From the NCBI GenBank assembly GCA_045113775.1, contig JBGUJH010000103.1, positions 1 to 40,491 of the forward strand: DNA of 40,491 bases, given 5' to 3'. Positions 30,781 through 38,653 of the stretch are shown here, piece by piece. The notes under the pieces were generated by a model. That model did no database searches and was not told the DNA's origin. It was given only the letters and a program-made list of their open reading frames with translations. Origin of the DNA: CAG-791 sp045113775. Lineage in GTDB: Bacteria; Bacillota; Clostridia; Lachnospirales; Lachnospiraceae. Numbering within the stretch: the stretch's first letter is position 1; the number at the start of each line of letters is the position of its first letter. Made by a program: the position numbers and the translations under genes.

Positions 30781-33180
30781 ATGGGTTGGTTTGATGAACA
30801 GATCCGTCTGAGAAAAATAAATGACGATGAGCTGATGGAGGAGTCCTTTCTCGACATGTCGGGAGCCGTCATGGGAATGGGAATGCAGGCTTCTCTGGAG
30901 AGCAACCGGGTCAAGACCAAAAATGCCATTGATGCCATTCTTCAAAGTATGAATGTCAGAAGCAGGGAAATACCGGACGAGGTGACGAATCTCGAAGATC
31001 AGCTGGACTATCTTCTTGATCCGCACGGAATCATGCGCAGGATCGTGTATCTGCCGAAAGGATGGTATAAGGACGCGGCCGGACCTATGCTCCTCATCTA
31101 CAAGGAAGGACAGGTGCCGGTTGCAGTGCTGCCGGGAAAGATCAAAGGATATGAGTTTACGGATCCCGTCACTCAGAAAAAGTGCAGGGTAGATGACAAC
31201 ACACAAAAACTGTTTGAAGAGGAAGGTCTGTGTTTCTACAAACCGTTCCCTCAGAGAAAGCTCGGAATCAAGGATCTGCTTGTCTATATGGCCCTCTCCA
31301 GGTCCGTTTCTGACCATGCCATGATCATTATCAGTGCAGCAGTGCTGACGGCAGTGGGCGGACTGATTCCTATGCTCAATAAACTCGCCTATGGAAGAGT
31401 TCTCAGAAGCGGCGAGATGAATATGCTGTATGCGCTGGGATTCTTTATGATCAGCGCCTCGGTCGGACACCTTCTGTTCGGCGCAGTTGGCAACATGATC
31501 ACTCAGGCGGTGCAGACCAAGCAGTCTGTGGCGATCGAAGCGGCAGTCATGATGAGAGTGCTCTCTCTTCCCGCTTCCTTCTTCCGCAAATTCAGCGCAG
31601 GTGAACTGTATACGAGGACGCAGTCGATAACGGAGCTGTGCAAACAGCTTGCGTCGGCCGTATTGAACACCGGGATCACCTCGCTGTTCTCACTGGTGTA
31701 CATCCTGCAGATCTTGCACTACACGCCGGCACTGGTAGTTCCGGCGCTGGCAATTACTCTGGCCACGGTCCTGTTCTCGATAGTATCTACCCTCATGAAT
31801 ACAGAGATCGCCAGAGCTTCCATGCAGCTGGCGGCGCAGGAAAACGGTATGAACTACGCGATGATCACCGGAATCCAGAAGATCAAGCTGGCAGGAGCGG
31901 AGAAGCGCGCCTTTGCACGCTGGGGCAGACTCTATGCAAAGGAGGCGGAGTTCCTCTACAACCCGCCTATGATCATCAAGCTCAATTCTGTGATCAGCAC
32001 CGCGATCTCCCTGATCGGGACAGTGGTCATGTACAGCGCCGCTATTAAGAGCGGTGTGACATATGACAACTATGTCGCGTTCACAAGCTCCTACGGCTAC
32101 ATTTCGGGCGCGTTCATGGAGATCTCCTCCATTGCTCTTATGATCGCGGGAATCCGCCCCACGCTGGAGATGGTGAGCCCTATCCTGAAGGAAGAGCCGG
32201 AGGCCGCAGGGGGCAAGCAGATCGTGACCAGGCTTGGAGGCAATATCGAGATGTCCCACGTCTGCTTCCGGTATTCGGACACCATGCCCGATATCCTGGA
32301 CGATCTGAGCATCAAGATCAAAGCGGGGGAATATGTGGCGATCGTCGGAGAGACGGGCTGCGGAAAATCAACGCTGGTAAGGCTCCTTCTGGGATTTGAA
32401 AAGCCCAGGAAGGGCGCCGTTTTCTATGACGGAAAGGATATAAACAGCCTTGACCTGAGATCCTTGCGAAGGCATATCGGCGTTGTCATGCAGAACGGGA
32501 AACTCCTGATGGGCAGTATCTTTGAGAATATCACTATTTCGGCGCCTTGGCTGAGTCTGGACGACGCCTGGGAGGCGGCAGAGGCGGCCGGTCTCGCGCA
32601 GGACATCAGTGAGATGCCGATGGGCATGCAGACTATGATCTCTGAGGGACAGGGCGGAATCTCGGGCGGACAGAAGCAGAGGCTTCTGATCGCAAGGGCG
32701 ATCGCGCCAAAGCCAAATGTCCTGATCTTCGACGAGGCGACGTCCGCTCTCGATAACCTGACGCAGAGGAAGGTCACGGAGGCACTGGACTCTTATAAAT
32801 GTACCAGGATCGTCATCGCGCACAGGCTCTCTACGATCCAGGCCTGCGACAGGATCCTGCTCCTGAGAGGCGGCAAAATCGAAGAAGACGGTACATATGA
32901 TGAGCTGCTCGAGAGAAAGGGGTTCTTCTCTGAACTGGTCGAGCGGCAGAGACTCGACACAGGGGACAGCAGCAATGAGGAGCCCCGTGATGATATGCCG
33001 GACGGCGAAGGGGAATATCCTGAGTCCGAGGCTGAGCTTAATGAGGGAGAATATCCTGAGTCCGAGGCTGAGCTTAACGAGGGAGAATATCCTGAGTCCG
33101 AGGGCGGCATGAACGCGGAAGAGAACTCTGAGCCCTATGATCCACAGTCGGAGGAAAACGGCAATGTACCCGCCGGTTAA
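30781..33180 (+). CDS. second NHLM-type ABC transporter protein with acidic repeat tail
   Basis: This 799-aa membrane ABC protein lacks a C39 domain. Residues 1-170 form the NHLM-specific N-terminal region. A transmembrane domain lies at about 180-450 and a nucleotide-binding domain with Walker A GETGCGKST (523-531), signature ISGGQKQR, Walker B LIFDEATSALD and H-loop AHR. It is thought to form a heterodimer with the peptidase-ABC protein. The C-terminus (about 735-799) is a hydrophilic, strongly acidic tail with three 12-residue repeats. AGGAG precedes the ATG. The 3' end overlaps the TraX-like gene by 17 bp. Confidence 0.9.
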   Translation: MGWFDEQIRLRKINDDELMEESFLDMSGAVMGMGMQASLESNRVKTKNAIDAILQSMNVRSREIPDEVTNLEDQLDYLLDPHGIMRRIVYLPKGWYKDAAGPMLLIYKEGQVPVAVLPGKIKGYEFTDPVTQKKCRVDDNTQKLFEEEGLCFYKPFPQRKLGIKDLLVYMALSRSVSDHAMIIISAAVLTAVGGLIPMLNKLAYGRVLRSGEMNMLYALGFFMISASVGHLLFGAVGNMITQAVQTKQSVAIEAAVMMRVLSLPASFFRKFSAGELYTRTQSITELCKQLASAVLNTGITSLFSLVYILQILHYTPALVVPALAITLATVLFSIVSTLMNTEIARASMQLAAQENGMNYAMITGIQKIKLAGAEKRAFARWGRLYAKEAEFLYNPPMIIKLNSVISTAISLIGTVVMYSAAIKSGVTYDNYVAFTSSYGYISGAFMEISSIALMIAGIRPTLEMVSPILKEEPEAAGGKQIVTRLGGNIEMSHVCFRYSDTMPDILDDLSIKIKAGEYVAIVGETGCGKSTLVRLLLGFEKPRKGAVFYDGKDINSLDLRSLRRHIGVVMQNGKLLMGSIFENITISAPWLSLDDAWEAAEAAGLAQDISEMPMGMQTMISEGQGGISGGQKQRLLIARAIAPKPNVLIFDEATSALDNLTQRKVTEALDSYKCTRIVIAHRLSTIQACDRILLLRGGKIEEDGTYDELLERKGFFSELVERQRLDTGDSSNEEPRDDMPDGEGEYPESEAELNEGEYPESEAELNEGEYPESEGGMNAEENSEPYDPQSEENGNVPAG
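33007..33114 (+). repeat. 36-bp tandem repeat encoding an acidic tail
   Basis: Three in-frame 36-bp units (33007-33042, 33043-33078, 33079-33114) encode EGEYPESEAELN twice and EGEYPESEGGMN once. Near-identical DNA indicates recent expansion, and copy number may vary between strains. Confidence 0.9.
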
Positions 33181-34003
33181 TAAAGACAGGCGCATGGACG
33201 CGGCCTTTATGAAGAAGATCGCGATCATCACGATGTTCATTGACCACGTGACATACAGCTTTCTTGAGGTCGCGAGGAACGCGGAAGGCCAGCGCATCAT
33301 GAATACCTTTGCCTTTGGAAAGACGCTCGATGAGATCGGCAGAGGGATCGGCAGACTTGCTTTTCCTGTTTTCTGCTTCTTCATTGTGGAAGGCTTTCTG
33401 CACACAAGGAACAGGTGGAAATATCTTGTGCGGCTCCTTATATTTGCCGCTGTTTCGCAGGTTCCCTTCTGCCTGCTGTTCTTTCCGAATTCGGAGAAAC
33501 GGCATGCCGACACTATTTTTACACTGGCAGCGGGATACCTGCTGATCTGGATCGTTGAGACTGTGGCAAAATATTGCCGGGTGGACAAATATCTGCCCGC
33601 CGCGCATAACCGGGAAGGGAGAAGGGAAGGACCGGTCCTGAAGCTCCCCGGTCCGGTCGATCATGAAGCAGTCAGGCTTCTTTTGGCGCTGATACCATGT
33701 GCCGCTGCGGCCTATGGGATCTGCAGGACTGTCAAATGGTTCGGATGTGATTACTCCTACGGAGGGGTCATCTGCATCCTGATCCTGTATCTGCTTTATC
33801 GGGTGCGGGAGATCTCTCTTCTGGCAGCATGGGCCTGGCTGACGCATTACAATGAGAACGAACTGCTGGCAGTGACGGGATTTTGGCTCATCTGGTGCTA
33901 TAATGGAAAGAGAGGGAAACAGAACAAGTATTTCTTTTACCTGTTTTACCCGGGGCACCTGATCCTGCTGTACCTGATCCGAAAGGCTGTTTTCGGAAAC
34001 TGA
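33164..34003 (+). CDS. TraX-family membrane protein (putative acetyltransferase)
   Basis: This 279-aa polytopic membrane protein has TraX hallmarks: KKIAIITMFIDHVTY (D27-H28), GRLAFPVFCFFIVEGFLHTR followed by KYLVRLLIFAAVSQVPF, and the C-terminal YPGHLILLYLIRK. In F plasmids TraX N-acetylates pilin. Chromosomal relatives in Bacillota are of unknown function. The ATG at 33164, behind GGAGGAAAA, overlaps the ABC gene by 17 bp, so translation is coupled to the exporter. No conjugation genes are present. Modification of the exported peptide or of an envelope target is therefore an attractive but unproven idea. Confidence 0.85.
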   Translation: MYPPVNKDRRMDAAFMKKIAIITMFIDHVTYSFLEVARNAEGQRIMNTFAFGKTLDEIGRGIGRLAFPVFCFFIVEGFLHTRNRWKYLVRLLIFAAVSQVPFCLLFFPNSEKRHADTIFTLAAGYLLIWIVETVAKYCRVDKYLPAAHNREGRREGPVLKLPGPVDHEAVRLLLALIPCAAAAYGICRTVKWFGCDYSYGGVICILILYLLYRVREISLLAAWAWLTHYNENELLAVTGFWLIWCYNGKRGKQNKYFFYLFYPGHLILLYLIRKAVFGN

Positions 34004-34071
34004 ACGGAAACTGATCGGAAACGGAAGCTTTGGCCTGCGGCCCGGGACTTTACTAGAATGGAGGACTGCAT

Positions 34072-35676
34072 ATGGAATTAATGTTTATCGGAGCTGACCA
34101 TGAAGTGACGGGCAGCTGTCATTATCTGCAGGTTGGCAAGAAGAAATTTCTGGTAGACTGCGGCATGGAACAGGGCATTGACCGGTTCGAGAATGCAGAC
34201 CTGCCTGTACCGGCCTCTGAGATCGATTTTGTTTTCCTTACACATGCGCATATCGACCACTCCGGAATGCTTCCCAAGCTGTACCATGACGGCTTCCGCG
34301 GGCAGATCATTTCCACAGCAGCGACAGCAAGCCTGTGCGATATCATGCTCCGCGACTCGGCGCACATCCAGACAATGGAGACTCAGTGGCGCAATAAGAA
34401 AGCCAAGAGAAAGGTGGACGGAGAGGGCTATGAGCCTATTTACACCATGGAGGACGCCGTCGAGACGATCAAACTGTTCGTGCATTATCCCTACGGCAAG
34501 ATCTTCAGTGTGTGTGACGGGATCCGTTTCCGCTTTACAGATGTCGGTCACTTGCTGGGGTCCGCCAGTATTGAGCTGTGGCTGCAGGAGGGCAATACGG
34601 AGAAGAAGATCGTCTTTTCCGGAGACATCGGAAACAAATGCCAGCCCTTGCTCAAGGATCCCGAATATACATATGAGACGGATTATGTCGTCATGGAATC
34701 CACGTACGGGGACAGAATCCATGAGAAGGACGATGTGGACGTGGTTCGTGACCTGGCGGACATAATCAGCGAGACTTTCCACAGAGGCGGCAATGTCGTG
34801 ATCCCGGCCTTTGCGGTTGGAAGGACCCAGGTCCTGCTGTACTATATCCGGCAGATCAAAGAGAAGAATATGGTGCCGGATTTCCCGAATTTCCCCGTTT
34901 ATGTGGACAGCCCTCTGGCTGTAGACGCCACTGAGATCTTCTACGAGTGCGGAGATGAGTGTTACGACGAGGAGGCCCATGCGCTTTTAGACCAAGGGAT
35001 AAATCCGATTTCCTTCCCGAACCTGAACCTCTCGATCACCACAGAAGAATCGAAAGAGATAAACGAGATCATGACTCCAAAGGTGATCATCAGCGCTTCG
35101 GGAATGTGCGACGCGGGCCGCATCAAACACCACCTCAAGTACAACCTTTGGAGAACCGATTCTACGATCCTGATAGTCGGCTATCAGTCTGCCGGTTCAC
35201 CCGGAAGAAAGATAATGGACGGCGCAAAAGAGATCAAACTGTTCGGTGAAGATGTGGCGGTAAGAGCCAGAGTCGTCATGCTGCCCGGGCTCTCCGGCCA
35301 TGCGGACAGGCTTGGCCTTCTGGAGTGGATCGAAGCATTTAAGAGCAAACCGCGTCAGATCTTTGTCGTCCACGGAGAGGACCAGATCGCCGAGCTCTTT
35401 GTGCAGACACTTACGGAAAAATGCGGGATGAGAGCCTGCGCACCTTTCAGCGGAACCAGATTTGATCTGGCATCAGGTAAATTTATCGAAGTTACCAAAG
35501 GAATTCCAATCAGTAAAGCGACTGCCGGAAGGACCGTCTCCACGGCCTTCACCAAGCTTAAGCTCACTGCGCGTGAGGTACTGGATTTTGTCGGCAAATG
35601 CCAGGGCCTTCCCAACAAGGATCTTGAGCGGTTCAGCGCGGAACTTGAAGCCCTGATCGAGAAGTATAAGAGATAG
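34072..35676 (+). CDS. MBL-fold beta-CASP RNA metallo-hydrolase
   Basis: This 534-aa predicted cytosolic RNase belongs to the CPSF73/Ysh1-like MBL group. It has the zinc motif LTHAHIDHSGML (H58, H60, D62, H63), GHLLGSASIE and FSGDIGN. The beta-CASP region follows: MESTYGDR, VIPAFAVGRTQ, SASGMCDAGRIKHHL, LPGLSGHAD and FVVHGE. A C-terminal extension of about 80 residues (from ISKATAG) has no recognised domain. GGAGG precedes the ATG. It lies 68 bp after the TraX-like gene and 11 bp before the DHFR gene, so it may head the following group. It is distinct from RNase J, which is longer with a different C-terminus. Confidence 0.92.
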   Translation: MELMFIGADHEVTGSCHYLQVGKKKFLVDCGMEQGIDRFENADLPVPASEIDFVFLTHAHIDHSGMLPKLYHDGFRGQIISTAATASLCDIMLRDSAHIQTMETQWRNKKAKRKVDGEGYEPIYTMEDAVETIKLFVHYPYGKIFSVCDGIRFRFTDVGHLLGSASIELWLQEGNTEKKIVFSGDIGNKCQPLLKDPEYTYETDYVVMESTYGDRIHEKDDVDVVRDLADIISETFHRGGNVVIPAFAVGRTQVLLYYIRQIKEKNMVPDFPNFPVYVDSPLAVDATEIFYECGDECYDEEAHALLDQGINPISFPNLNLSITTEESKEINEIMTPKVIISASGMCDAGRIKHHLKYNLWRTDSTILIVGYQSAGSPGRKIMDGAKEIKLFGEDVAVRARVVMLPGLSGHADRLGLLEWIEAFKSKPRQIFVVHGEDQIAELFVQTLTEKCGMRACAPFSGTRFDLASGKFIEVTKGIPISKATAGRTVSTAFTKLKLTAREVLDFVGKCQGLPNKDLERFSAELEALIEKYKR

Positions 35677-35687
35677 GAGATATCGAA

Positions 35688-36191
35688 ATGAACTTAATCG
35701 CTGCCGTAGATCGGAACTGGGCGATCGGCAACAAGGGACAGCTCCTTGTCAGGATCCCGGGTGACCATAGGATGTTCCGTCAGGAGACCCTCGGAAAGGT
35801 CATTGTGTATGGGAGAAAGACGCTGGAGACTTTTCCTATGGCTCAGCCGCTGGACCGAAGAGTCAACATTGTGATGTCGACAAACCCTGACTACAAGGTC
35901 AAAAACGCGACAGTAGTACACAGCATCGAAGAACTTCTGGAAGTGGTCAGCGCTTATCCGTCTCAGGACGTCTATATCATCGGCGGGGAGAGCATCTACA
36001 GGCAGCTTCTTCCATATTGCGATACAGCGCATATTACAAAAGTGGATTATGCCTATGAGGCGGACGCCTATTTCCCGAACCTGGACAAAGACCCGGAATG
36101 GGAAGTGACGGCGGACAGTGACGAGCAGACCTATTTTGACATTGCCTATACTTTCGTGCGCTATAACAGGGTAAAAAGGGTAAAAGAATGA
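35688..36191 (+). CDS. folA: dihydrofolate reductase
   Basis: The 167-aa enzyme reduces dihydrofolate to tetrahydrofolate with NADPH in the cytosol. It begins MNLIAAVDRNWAIGNKGQLL; the Met20-loop region is followed by PGDHRMFRQETLG, where D26 matches the catalytic acid of E. coli DHFR. VIVYGRKTLETFP and YIIGGESIYRQLLP form the NADPH site. The C-terminal strands (TFVRYNR) are intact. TAGGAGATATCGAA precedes the ATG, 11 nt after the previous stop. The gene overlaps the next by 4 bp. Confidence 0.95.
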   Translation: MNLIAAVDRNWAIGNKGQLLVRIPGDHRMFRQETLGKVIVYGRKTLETFPMAQPLDRRVNIVMSTNPDYKVKNATVVHSIEELLEVVSAYPSQDVYIIGGESIYRQLLPYCDTAHITKVDYAYEADAYFPNLDKDPEWEVTADSDEQTYFDIAYTFVRYNRVKRVKE

Positions 36192-37600
36192 ATGACAATC
36201 ATTATGACGTGATCATCGTCGGCGCAGGGCCCGGCGGGATCTTCTGTGCCTACGAACTGAAGGAAAACAAGCCGGATCTTCGCGTCCTCCTTCTGGAAAA
36301 AGGGCACTCCATCGAGAAGAGATACTGCCCCAAGAGAAAGACTAAGCACTGCAATAACTGCCATCCCTGCGCGATCACGACGGGATTCGCGGGAGCGGGC
36401 GCGTTTTCGGACGGAAAGCTCTCCCTCTCACCGGATGTGGGAGGAACGCTTCCGGATATACTCGGCTATTCCAAGGCCAAAGCCCTGATCGAGAGGTCTG
36501 ATCAGATCTACCTGAAATTCGGGGCAGACACCAATGTTTACGGCGTCGGTAAGGAGAAAGAGATCCAGGAGATCCGGGCCAAGGCGATCCGGGCCAATCT
36601 CAAGCTGGTGGAGTGTCCGATCCGCCATCTCGGGACAGAAAAAGGTTATGAGATCTATCAGAAGCTGCAGCATCATCTCGAGCAGGCCGGAGTAGATATG
36701 CGCTTTGACAGTCCGGTCAGGGATATTCTGGTCGGGGACGACAAAAAAGTGCGCGGCGTCATTACAGAGAAGGGCAGCGAGTTCTACGCGCCCAAGGTGG
36801 TCGTGGCAGTAGGCAGGGACGGCGCAGACTGGCTCAGCGCCCAGTGCGAGAAGCTGGAGATCGATTCCGTGGCGGGTACCGTCGATATCGGTGTCCGCGT
36901 GGAAGTCAGGGATGAGATCATGAAGTTCCTCAATGAAAACCTCTATGAGGCGAAACTGATCTACTACACGCCTACTTTCGACGACAAGGTGCGCACGTTC
37001 TGCACCAATCCTTCAGGAGAAGTCGCTTCCGAGTACTATGATGACAACCTGGCAGTTGTAAACGGCCACGCGTACAAATCCAAGGAATTTAAGACAAATA
37101 ACACGAACTTTGCGCTCCTGGTGTCCAAGAACTTCACGAAGCCTTTCAAGACGCCCATCGAGTACGGCAAGAAGATCGCGCAGCTCTCCAACATGCTCTG
37201 CGGAAACCGCATCATGGTGCAGACTTTCGGCGATTTCAGAAGAGGCAGGAGATCCACGGAAGAGCGCATGTGCCGCAACAACCTGATCCCGACTCTCAAG
37301 GACGCGGTCCCGGGAGATTTGTCCCTCGTTCTTCCTCACAGGATCATGGTGGACCTGGAGGAGATGATCTTCGCTCTCGACAAAGTGACGCCCGGTATCG
37401 CTTCGGATGAGACCCTTCTGTACGGCGTGGAAGTTAAATTCTACTCCAACAAAGTTTTAGTGTCCAAAGAGTTCGAGACCAGCATTTCGGGACTGTACGC
37501 GATCGGTGACGGAGCGGGAATTACACGCGGACTGCAGCAGGCTTCGGCCAACGGATTATGTGTGGCGGAAGCGATTCTGTCGAAAGTCACTGACAAGTAG
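36188..37600 (+). CDS. FAD-dependent oxidoreductase (COG2509-like) with Cys cluster
   Basis: This 470-aa cytosolic flavoprotein of unknown reaction has an FAD-binding GxGxxG motif near the start (IIVGAGPGGIFCAYEL). It has a family-specific cysteine block CPKR-KTKHCNNCHPC at about residues 44-59 followed by GFAGAGAFSDGKL. A second nucleotide motif VVVAVGRDGADW and the closing flavin motif GLYAIGDGAGITRGLQQASA are present. The ATGA overlap with folA indicates coupling, but no shared pathway is evident. Similar proteins are annotated as FAD-dependent dehydrogenases without tested substrates. Confidence 0.88.
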   Translation: MNDNHYDVIIVGAGPGGIFCAYELKENKPDLRVLLLEKGHSIEKRYCPKRKTKHCNNCHPCAITTGFAGAGAFSDGKLSLSPDVGGTLPDILGYSKAKALIERSDQIYLKFGADTNVYGVGKEKEIQEIRAKAIRANLKLVECPIRHLGTEKGYEIYQKLQHHLEQAGVDMRFDSPVRDILVGDDKKVRGVITEKGSEFYAPKVVVAVGRDGADWLSAQCEKLEIDSVAGTVDIGVRVEVRDEIMKFLNENLYEAKLIYYTPTFDDKVRTFCTNPSGEVASEYYDDNLAVVNGHAYKSKEFKTNNTNFALLVSKNFTKPFKTPIEYGKKIAQLSNMLCGNRIMVQTFGDFRRGRRSTEERMCRNNLIPTLKDAVPGDLSLVLPHRIMVDLEEMIFALDKVTPGIASDETLLYGVEVKFYSNKVLVSKEFETSISGLYAIGDGAGITRGLQQASANGLCVAEAILSKVTDK

Positions 37601-37649
37601 AGCGGCGGAGAACGCTGCTTACCCTTTACGGAAAGGACGGGTTGATTTT

Positions 37650-38345
37650 ATGGGGAGAAAAGGTAAGAGAGCGGCGCGTGCCGTATTAGCAGCCGCTTTG
37701 CTGATCTGTTCTCTGTTCTTGTCCGGCTGCGGACGGAGACTGGTGCTGACCAGGGGATTTGCCAAGGATGAGCTGTTCAGGATCGGGAATACCAATTGCA
37801 GGCTCTCGGAATACAATGTGTTCCTGCTCAACCTGCAGAAGCACTGTGAGAGAACTTTCGGGCACGATGTCTGGGAAGGACAGGGAGGCGCCGACTTGAA
37901 AGAGGCCATCGAGCAGAGAGCTCTCTCAGAGGCGTCACGCCTGAAAGTGATGCTGCTGCTGGCAGTTCAGGACAACATCATGCTGACGGATTCGGAGGAG
38001 AGCCTGGCGGATGAGGCCGAGACCGAATATTACAATGGCCTGACGGAGGCAGAAAAGGATTATCTCGGAATCGAGGAAGATACGCTTCGTAAGCTCTTTG
38101 AGCAGTATGCACTGGCACAGAAAGTGTATAAGAGTATCGGAACTTCTTTCGAGGAGCGGTATGACAGCTTCTGCACGACGCTGGACTATGACCTGAACGA
38201 GCAATTGTGGAATACGGTGGACCGGGCGTATATTGATGACCTGACAGAGACGCCCGGGTTTTCGGAGGTCTACGCCAAGTATTTCGGAAGCTCCTATCTG
38301 GGGCAGGACACCGCAGAGGAGGAAGAGACAGAGAACGGACAATAA
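37650..38345 (+). CDS. lipoprotein with SurA/PrsA N-terminal-like region, no PPIase domain
   Basis: This 231-aa predicted surface lipoprotein has a signal peptide with lipobox LFLSGC (Cys27). The helical body (IGNTNCRLSEYNVFLLNLQK onwards) resembles the chaperone-like N-terminal region of SurA/PrsA foldases, including the EAETEYYNGLTEAEKDYLGI-type segment. The parvulin PPIase domain expected in PrsA is absent. The tail is acidic (EEEETENGQ). The ATG at 37650 follows GGAAAGGA by about 13 nt; a longer upstream frame overlaps the FAD gene and lacks a site. Family assignment is moderate. A chaperone or scaffold role is inferred. Confidence 0.75.
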   Translation: MGRKGKRAARAVLAAALLICSLFLSGCGRRLVLTRGFAKDELFRIGNTNCRLSEYNVFLLNLQKHCERTFGHDVWEGQGGADLKEAIEQRALSEASRLKVMLLLAVQDNIMLTDSEESLADEAETEYYNGLTEAEKDYLGIEEDTLRKLFEQYALAQKVYKSIGTSFEERYDSFCTTLDYDLNEQLWNTVDRAYIDDLTETPGFSEVYAKYFGSSYLGQDTAEEEETENGQ

Positions 38346-38351
38346 TGGTTG

Positions 38352-38378
38352 TTAGCACTCATGTTTAATGAGTGCTAA
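38352..38378. promoter_or_regulatory. CIRCE element (HrcA operator)
   Basis: A perfect TTAGCACTC-N9-GAGTGCTAA inverted repeat, the HrcA-binding heat-shock operator of Bacillota. It lies 8 bp upstream of the -35 box of the htpG promoter. It is followed directly by T6 (38379-38384), so it can also act as a rho-independent terminator for the lipoprotein gene 6 bp upstream. Confidence 0.95.
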
Positions 38379-38385
38379 TTTTTTG

Positions 38386-38414
38386 TTGACATTTGGTACG
38401 GGGAATACTAAACT
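38386..38414 (+). promoter_or_regulatory. promoter of htpG
   Basis: A perfect -35 TTGACA (38386-38391), a 17-bp spacer and -10 TAAACT (38409-38414). The start near 38421 gives an unusually long leader of about 230 nt. Confidence 0.7.
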
Positions 38415-38462
38415 CTCTGTTAGACAGGCTGTAAAGCCTTATGTTAGGTAAACATATGCAAC

Positions 38463-38622
38463 CATTCAGCACCCCATAGTCCCAAATGCTTCGCATTCGG
38501 GACTGTGGGCGTTCAGAGGCGCTCCGCGCCTTGCCCGCCCCGGGAAAATGATCGAAAACGATCCGGTGAGCGAGCTCCCCGTCTCTTATTTTGATCATTA
38601 TCCCGGGGTGCTGAATAATTAA
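38463..38622 (+). repeat. 160-bp fold-back element in the htpG leader
   Basis: The ends ATTCAGCACCCC (38464-38475) and GGGGTGCTGAAT (38605-38616) are perfect 12-bp inverted repeats. Inside are AGTCCC-AATGC/GCATT-GGGACT, a GGCGC/GCGCC hairpin and a 16-bp arm pair CCCCGGGAAAATGATC/GATCATTATCCCGGGG with one mismatch. Its right half shares GGGG with the outer arm, so alternative folds compete. A short relative lies at 6187-6240. It may be a mobile palindromic element or a structured leader RNA. Confidence 0.7.
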
Positions 38623-38653
38623 AATTTACATATAAGCAAAGGAGACGACAGAA

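Noticed and set aside
33164..34003. Integrative conjugative element indicated by TraX
   Set aside because: No relaxase, type IV secretion, integrase or attachment-site signals occur nearby. TraX relatives are also common on chromosomes.
34004..34071. Precursor peptide gene downstream of the TraX-like gene
   Set aside because: The gap is 68 bp with no start codon and ribosome site pair other than that of the metallo-hydrolase gene.
34021..34071. Separate promoter for the beta-CASP gene
   Set aside because: No convincing -35/-10 pair was found in the short spacer; read-through from the exporter operon is possible but unproven.
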